Positions 61,039 to 64,000 of a stretch of 64,000 nt of DNA are shown piece by piece (position 1 is the stretch's first letter; the number at the start of each line of letters is the position of its first letter). The stretch covers positions 116,531 through 180,530 of the forward strand of contig JBCCGK010000007.1 in the NCBI GenBank assembly GCA_039029315.1, read 5' to 3'. A program made the translations under genes and the position numbers. Below the pieces are notes generated by a model that did not search any database, was not told the DNA's origin, and was given only the letters and a program-made list of their open reading frames with translations. The DNA comes from JBCCCJ01 sp039029315. Its GTDB lineage: Bacteria > Bacteroidota > Bacteroidia > J057.

Positions 61039-61426
61039 CTGCCTGCTTCTTGCTTCCTATTCTCCATTTTGGGATTCTGCGAAACATTCGGTGGCAGATC
61101 CAGATCCTGCATGTTCGCAATACAACCGAACATCAACAGAGGAGGAGGATAACCATCTGCCTAGCAAAAGTGCCTGCATCTCTATCTGCCCAATAGATAT
61201 CCTCAAGATCAGGTCTGCCATGAGGTGGTGATCCTGCAAGTAGGTGTGGTAACGAATCAATGCCGGTTCAGAGATAGCTGCAAGGCTCAAAGCAGCTTCT
61301 GTGCCGATTATTTGCACCATTGTCAGTCTGATTGTTACCTTCCTGCCCCAGGTTATCAAAGGAAAAACACTCTTCCAATATCACAAAAATGACCCAAGGC
61401 AGGAAGGCCATTCAAAGCAGAGATTC
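61039..61426. other. Gene-poor region between the secreted-protein gene and the NagB-like gene
   Basis: Nearly 390 bases without a supported gene. A 100-codon minus-strand frame (61057-61359) and an extension of the downstream plus frame exist, but neither has a signal, motif or plausible start context. No terminator or promoter could be recognised with confidence. Confidence 0.45.
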
Positions 61427-62134
61427 ATGATCATTCACCCCTTAGGAACCGAGCTTGAGTTAGCTGAAGCAGCGGCCAGTTTTTTAGCAGCCAAAATTCT
61501 CAAGCAGCCCTCCCTTCTTTTCTGTGCTGCAAGTGGCCATACGCCTACCGCTACCTATCAAAAACTACAGGAAAAAATAAGTAGCGAACAAGCGAATCAA
61601 TTGAGAATCCTCAAACTAGATGAATGGGGAGGGGTCTCCATGTCAAATCCGGGAACCTGCGAACAATATCTACAAAAGCACCTGCTCATGCCCTGGAAGA
61701 TCACGCAGAAACGATACGTTGCTTTCCAAAGCAATCCCAAATATCCTGAACAGGAAATCGAACGAATTCAGGAGAAATTAAGAGACGAATCGCCCATTGA
61801 TCTCTGTGTTCTGGGTTTGGGAGCAAATGGTCATATTGGGTTCAATGAGCCTGGAGACAGCTTACAGCCACATTGCCACCTCGCTCAGTTGTCCCCAGCA
61901 AGTCTGCAACATACCATGGCCGCCGGGATGGCAGACAGCCCCACTTATGGCCTCACATTGGGGATGGCAGACATCCTACAATCCAGAACAATTGTTATGA
62001 TGATCACAGGCAGTCATAAAAAAGGAGTGGCTAAAGCCTTTTTATCTCAAAAGATTACAACACAGCTTCCAGCTTCTTTGTTGTGGTTACATCCAGATGT
62101 ACATTGCTTCATTGATCAAGCAGCTTATGGATAG
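61427..62134 (+). CDS. Glucosamine/galactosamine-6-phosphate isomerase family protein (NagB/AgaI-like)
   Basis: The 235-residue protein starts at ATG 61427, since upstream residues do not belong to the family. Motifs: FCAASGHTPTATYQKLQE (phosphate loop), LRILKLDEWGGVSMSNPGTC (catalytic Asp), LCVLGLGANGHIGFNEPGDS (NagB signature, His and Glu) and LPASLLWLHPDVHCFIDQ. It probably converts an amino-sugar 6-phosphate to the ketose phosphate plus ammonia; 6-phosphogluconolactonase is the alternative but the ANGHIGFNEPG motif favours the isomerase. The ROK kinase gene is 79 bases downstream, consistent with amino-sugar use. Confidence 0.85.
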   Translation: MIIHPLGTELELAEAAASFLAAKILKQPSLLFCAASGHTPTATYQKLQEKISSEQANQLRILKLDEWGGVSMSNPGTCEQYLQKHLLMPWKITQKRYVAFQSNPKYPEQEIERIQEKLRDESPIDLCVLGLGANGHIGFNEPGDSLQPHCHLAQLSPASLQHTMAAGMADSPTYGLTLGMADILQSRTIVMMITGSHKKGVAKAFLSQKITTQLPASLLWLHPDVHCFIDQAAYG

Positions 62135-62213
62135 AGGACTTTCTTCTATATTTTTTCTCTGAAAAGGACGAAACAAATTCATAGATTGATACAGTGAGAA
62201 ATCCTTAAACATT

Positions 62214-63125
62214 ATGGCAAATCAGGCAGGTATTGGGATAGACATAGGAGGAACCTCCATCAAGTATGGAATTGTCAATCAAGCAGGTAGGGTCTATTGG
62301 GAAGCCAAAAAGCCAACCAACGCCCAAACTTCTCGGCAGGAAGTTGAACAGAACATCATTGATACAGCAAAGGAAGCAGTCCAAAAAGCAAAAGAACGCG
62401 GGCTAGCTATCGTATCAATCGGACTAGGAACACCTGGTTTGGTGACAAAAGGAGGTGTTGTGTTAGGCGGAGCAGACAACCTCATTGATTGGAACAATGT
62501 GCCCTTGGGTCGGCTCTTACACACAGAGATTGGTCTACCGACCTATGTGAGGAATGATGCCGATATGATGGCGATTGGAGAAGTGTATGCCGGCAACACA
62601 AATGCAACAACAGCGATTTTCATTACCCTGGGAACAGGAATAGGGGGAGCCATGATTATCAATGGGGAATTATTCTCAGGGCATTTTGGCTTAGGAGGGG
62701 AATTAGGCGTCTTCCCCATGATGATTGACGGCAGGGTACAGAATTGGGAAGAATTGGCAAGTACATCTGCCATGGTGAATCGATATCGTTCAAGGTCCCC
62801 AAACAAAGACGCAGACATCGATGGACAATACATTGTCCAACAATATAGAGACCATGAGCCCCTGGCGATTGAAACGATCAATCAATCCACACAATTTATT
62901 GGAATGGGGATCGCAGGGTATATCAATATTTTCAATCCAGAAATGGTGATTATTGGCGGTGGTATTTCTGAAGCAGGAGATTTTTTTATAGAAAAAATCA
63001 AGGCCAGCCTTCCCACATACGCTTTGCAAGCTTGTTTACAGCATGTAAAGATTGTTCCTGCAAAGTTGGGGAACAGAGCAGGATTGATTGGAGCAGGAAT
63101 GTATGGATTATTAGGTCTAGCGTAA
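62214..63125 (+). CDS. ROK-family sugar kinase without the canonical Cys zinc motif
   Basis: A 303-residue cytoplasmic kinase. The ATP-binding start GIGIDIGGTSIKYGIVN, substrate region LPTYVRNDADMMAIGE, catalytic ITLGTGIGGAMIINGELF and adenosine motif MVIIGGGISEAG are intact. In place of the ROK zinc motif GEIGH...CxCGxxGC, the protein reads GHFGLGGELGVFPMMIDGRVQNWEE: the three Cys and the His of GEIGH are absent. It probably phosphorylates glucose or an amino sugar; adjacency to the NagB-like gene suggests amino-sugar catabolism. Confidence 0.88.
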   Translation: MANQAGIGIDIGGTSIKYGIVNQAGRVYWEAKKPTNAQTSRQEVEQNIIDTAKEAVQKAKERGLAIVSIGLGTPGLVTKGGVVLGGADNLIDWNNVPLGRLLHTEIGLPTYVRNDADMMAIGEVYAGNTNATTAIFITLGTGIGGAMIINGELFSGHFGLGGELGVFPMMIDGRVQNWEELASTSAMVNRYRSRSPNKDADIDGQYIVQQYRDHEPLAIETINQSTQFIGMGIAGYINIFNPEMVIIGGGISEAGDFFIEKIKASLPTYALQACLQHVKIVPAKLGNRAGLIGAGMYGLLGLA

Positions 63126-63194
63126 GGAGAGAAGCTACTGACTACTTTTCAAAAGAAAGACATCATACCGATATAGCTATACCCCTCGTACAAG

Positions 63195-63779
63195 ATGATT
63201 CTTCAAAAGAAATTGCCTCACATACTTGCTATCTTTTTCATTACAAGTTCAGCGATCCTTCATGATCTTCGAGGACAGGATCATGAGCAGATGATTGCAA
63301 TGATCAATAGGGAGCTAAGCACCATTGATGCGGGGATCGAACAAGGAAATTATCAATCGAAAAAATTGGTATTCTCCTGTGAGGGAGATCCTTTTGACGG
63401 ATCTGTTATTTTTTATCATGATTCCAGCAGGATAGATAAAATCATCATAGATTACTACTACGAAGCTTTTTCTACTACCATCCAATTTTACCTGGAGGCA
63501 GGACAGCCAGTATATCAGGAAGTAGTAGAAAAGATGGATATAGGATATGATGTAACAACAGGAGAGAGTCAGGGAGTGGATGAATCAAGTGTGAGGATTT
63601 ATATTCGACCACTTGCAGCAGGCAAGAAAAGATGTGTTGGGATGCAAATAGTCAATGGAAGGGAAGAGATAGTCATAGAACAAGAAGCTTGTGACAATTT
63701 TCAAGAGGCGTATTTTCATCAAGTGATTGAATCCTTTCAATTGGACAAACAATCAAGGGTATGCCTGATTTATGACTGA
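63195..63779 (+). CDS. Small secreted protein of unknown function
   Basis: A 194-residue protein with a signal-like N-terminus (KKLPHILAIFFITSSAILHDLRGQ). The mature part has helices (EQMIAMINRELSTIDAGI) then strands (KIIIDYYYEAFSTTIQFYLEAGQPVYQE, VRIYIRPLAAGKKRCVGM) resembling lipocalin-like or small secreted Bacteroidota proteins, but I recognise no family. Three Cys are present. It follows the ROK gene by 69 bases with no clear terminator between. Confidence 0.62.
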   Translation: MILQKKLPHILAIFFITSSAILHDLRGQDHEQMIAMINRELSTIDAGIEQGNYQSKKLVFSCEGDPFDGSVIFYHDSSRIDKIIIDYYYEAFSTTIQFYLEAGQPVYQEVVEKMDIGYDVTTGESQGVDESSVRIYIRPLAAGKKRCVGMQIVNGREEIVIEQEACDNFQEAYFHQVIESFQLDKQSRVCLIYD

Positions 63780-64000
63780 GATTGCTGGTAACTTAGTTTG
63801 ACTTTGTCCATTTTTTATAGGAGAAAAATCCTCCCATATGCTCTGGAAATCGTCTTTTTGAATGAATGAACTTCGCTGTTTTTGGGTGATGTTGATTAAT
63901 TCTCATTGAAAATTTATTCACAACTGCACGCTTTTTATTTTCCTTTGTTTTTAGATTTCTTTGCAACTTTTTGGCGGCAAAAAGTTGCGTAAAAACCGCC
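63780..64000. other. Right-edge intergenic DNA
   Basis: No gene is supported up to the window end. The only structure seen is the perfect inverted repeat at 63963-63988, beside AT-rich sequence. Confidence 0.5.
63963..63988. repeat. Perfect 10-bp inverted repeat, REP-like
   Basis: GCAACTTTTT and AAAAAGTTGC flank a GGCGGC loop; ACCGCC, complementary to part of the loop, appears a few bases further right at the window edge. The element is AT-rich at the stem's inner end and resembles dispersed intergenic hairpins of Bacteroidota, but whether it recurs cannot be judged here. Confidence 0.55.

Noticed and set aside
61057..61359. 100-codon minus-strand frame in the gap before the NagB-like gene
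   Set aside because: Composition is protein-like, but there is no signal peptide, motif, promoter or neighbour on that strand; too weak to call.

Overview
The window looks like a chromosomal segment of a Bacteroidota bacterium, probably from the Saprospiria/Lewinella side of the phylum. The signs are a SusC/RagA TonB-dependent receptor, several secreted proteins with type IX secretion (T9SS) C-terminal sorting domains, SprB-type repeats, many lipoproteins, start codons without Shine-Dalgarno sequences, a TTG-N20-TAnnTTTG promoter, and the conserved order miaB - sigma-54 activator - lptE - TPR gene - secG. No rRNA, tRNA, insertion sequence, prophage or CRISPR array was recognised by eye. The species call is inference.

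Layout. 1-1545: N-terminal third to half of a SusC receptor, running off the left edge. 2059-4805: multihaem lipoprotein cytochrome plus sulfatase. 4984-11537: secreted or periplasmic hydrolases and binding proteins (double spondin domain, ADP-ribosylglycohydrolase, DUF2911, PHP phosphoesterase, alpha/beta hydrolase). 11613-18960: AbgB-like M20 amidohydrolase, Gfo/Idh/MocA oxidoreductase, photolyase, SGNH hydrolase and a membrane alkaline-phosphatase-fold enzyme. 19108-23682: tsaD, then an abgT - SDR - M20 operon on the minus strand. 23782-32623: three T9SS cargo proteins, including a 1779-residue adhesin-like protein with a glycine-rich block. 33133-37746: the miaB-to-secG operon. 37840-41134: catalytically degenerate NUDIX regulator divergent from xylA over a clear palindromic operator, then a Kir potassium channel. 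41241-45394: a five-gene plus-strand cluster (two short helical lipoproteins, a Tat-exported DUF1501 protein, a CX4CH haem lipoprotein, a small lipoprotein), which is the least understood unit here. 45418-48097: FadL-type outer-membrane protein with an SGNH-fold lipoprotein whose catalytic residues all look replaced. 48196-53031: GT2, DUF3352-like protein, small secreted protein, and an M23 lipoprotein that has lost zinc ligands. 53099-58455: tandem LVIVD 'choice-of-anchor B' paralogues behind rnhA. 58591-63779: RlpA, an unrecognised secreted protein, a NagB-like plus ROK pair, and a small secreted protein.

The recurring theme is cell-surface biology (T9SS cargo, lipoproteins, envelope enzymes) around a few housekeeping genes. 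Several members of enzyme families have lost diagnostic active-site residues (SGNH lipoprotein, M23 lipoprotein, SDR, NUDIX regulator, and the ROK zinc site), which suggests binding, scaffolding or regulatory roles. Intrinsic terminators are clear: stems of 8-12 bp with T-tracts end many minus-strand units. All functions come from motif recognition by eye; no database search or structure prediction was run.
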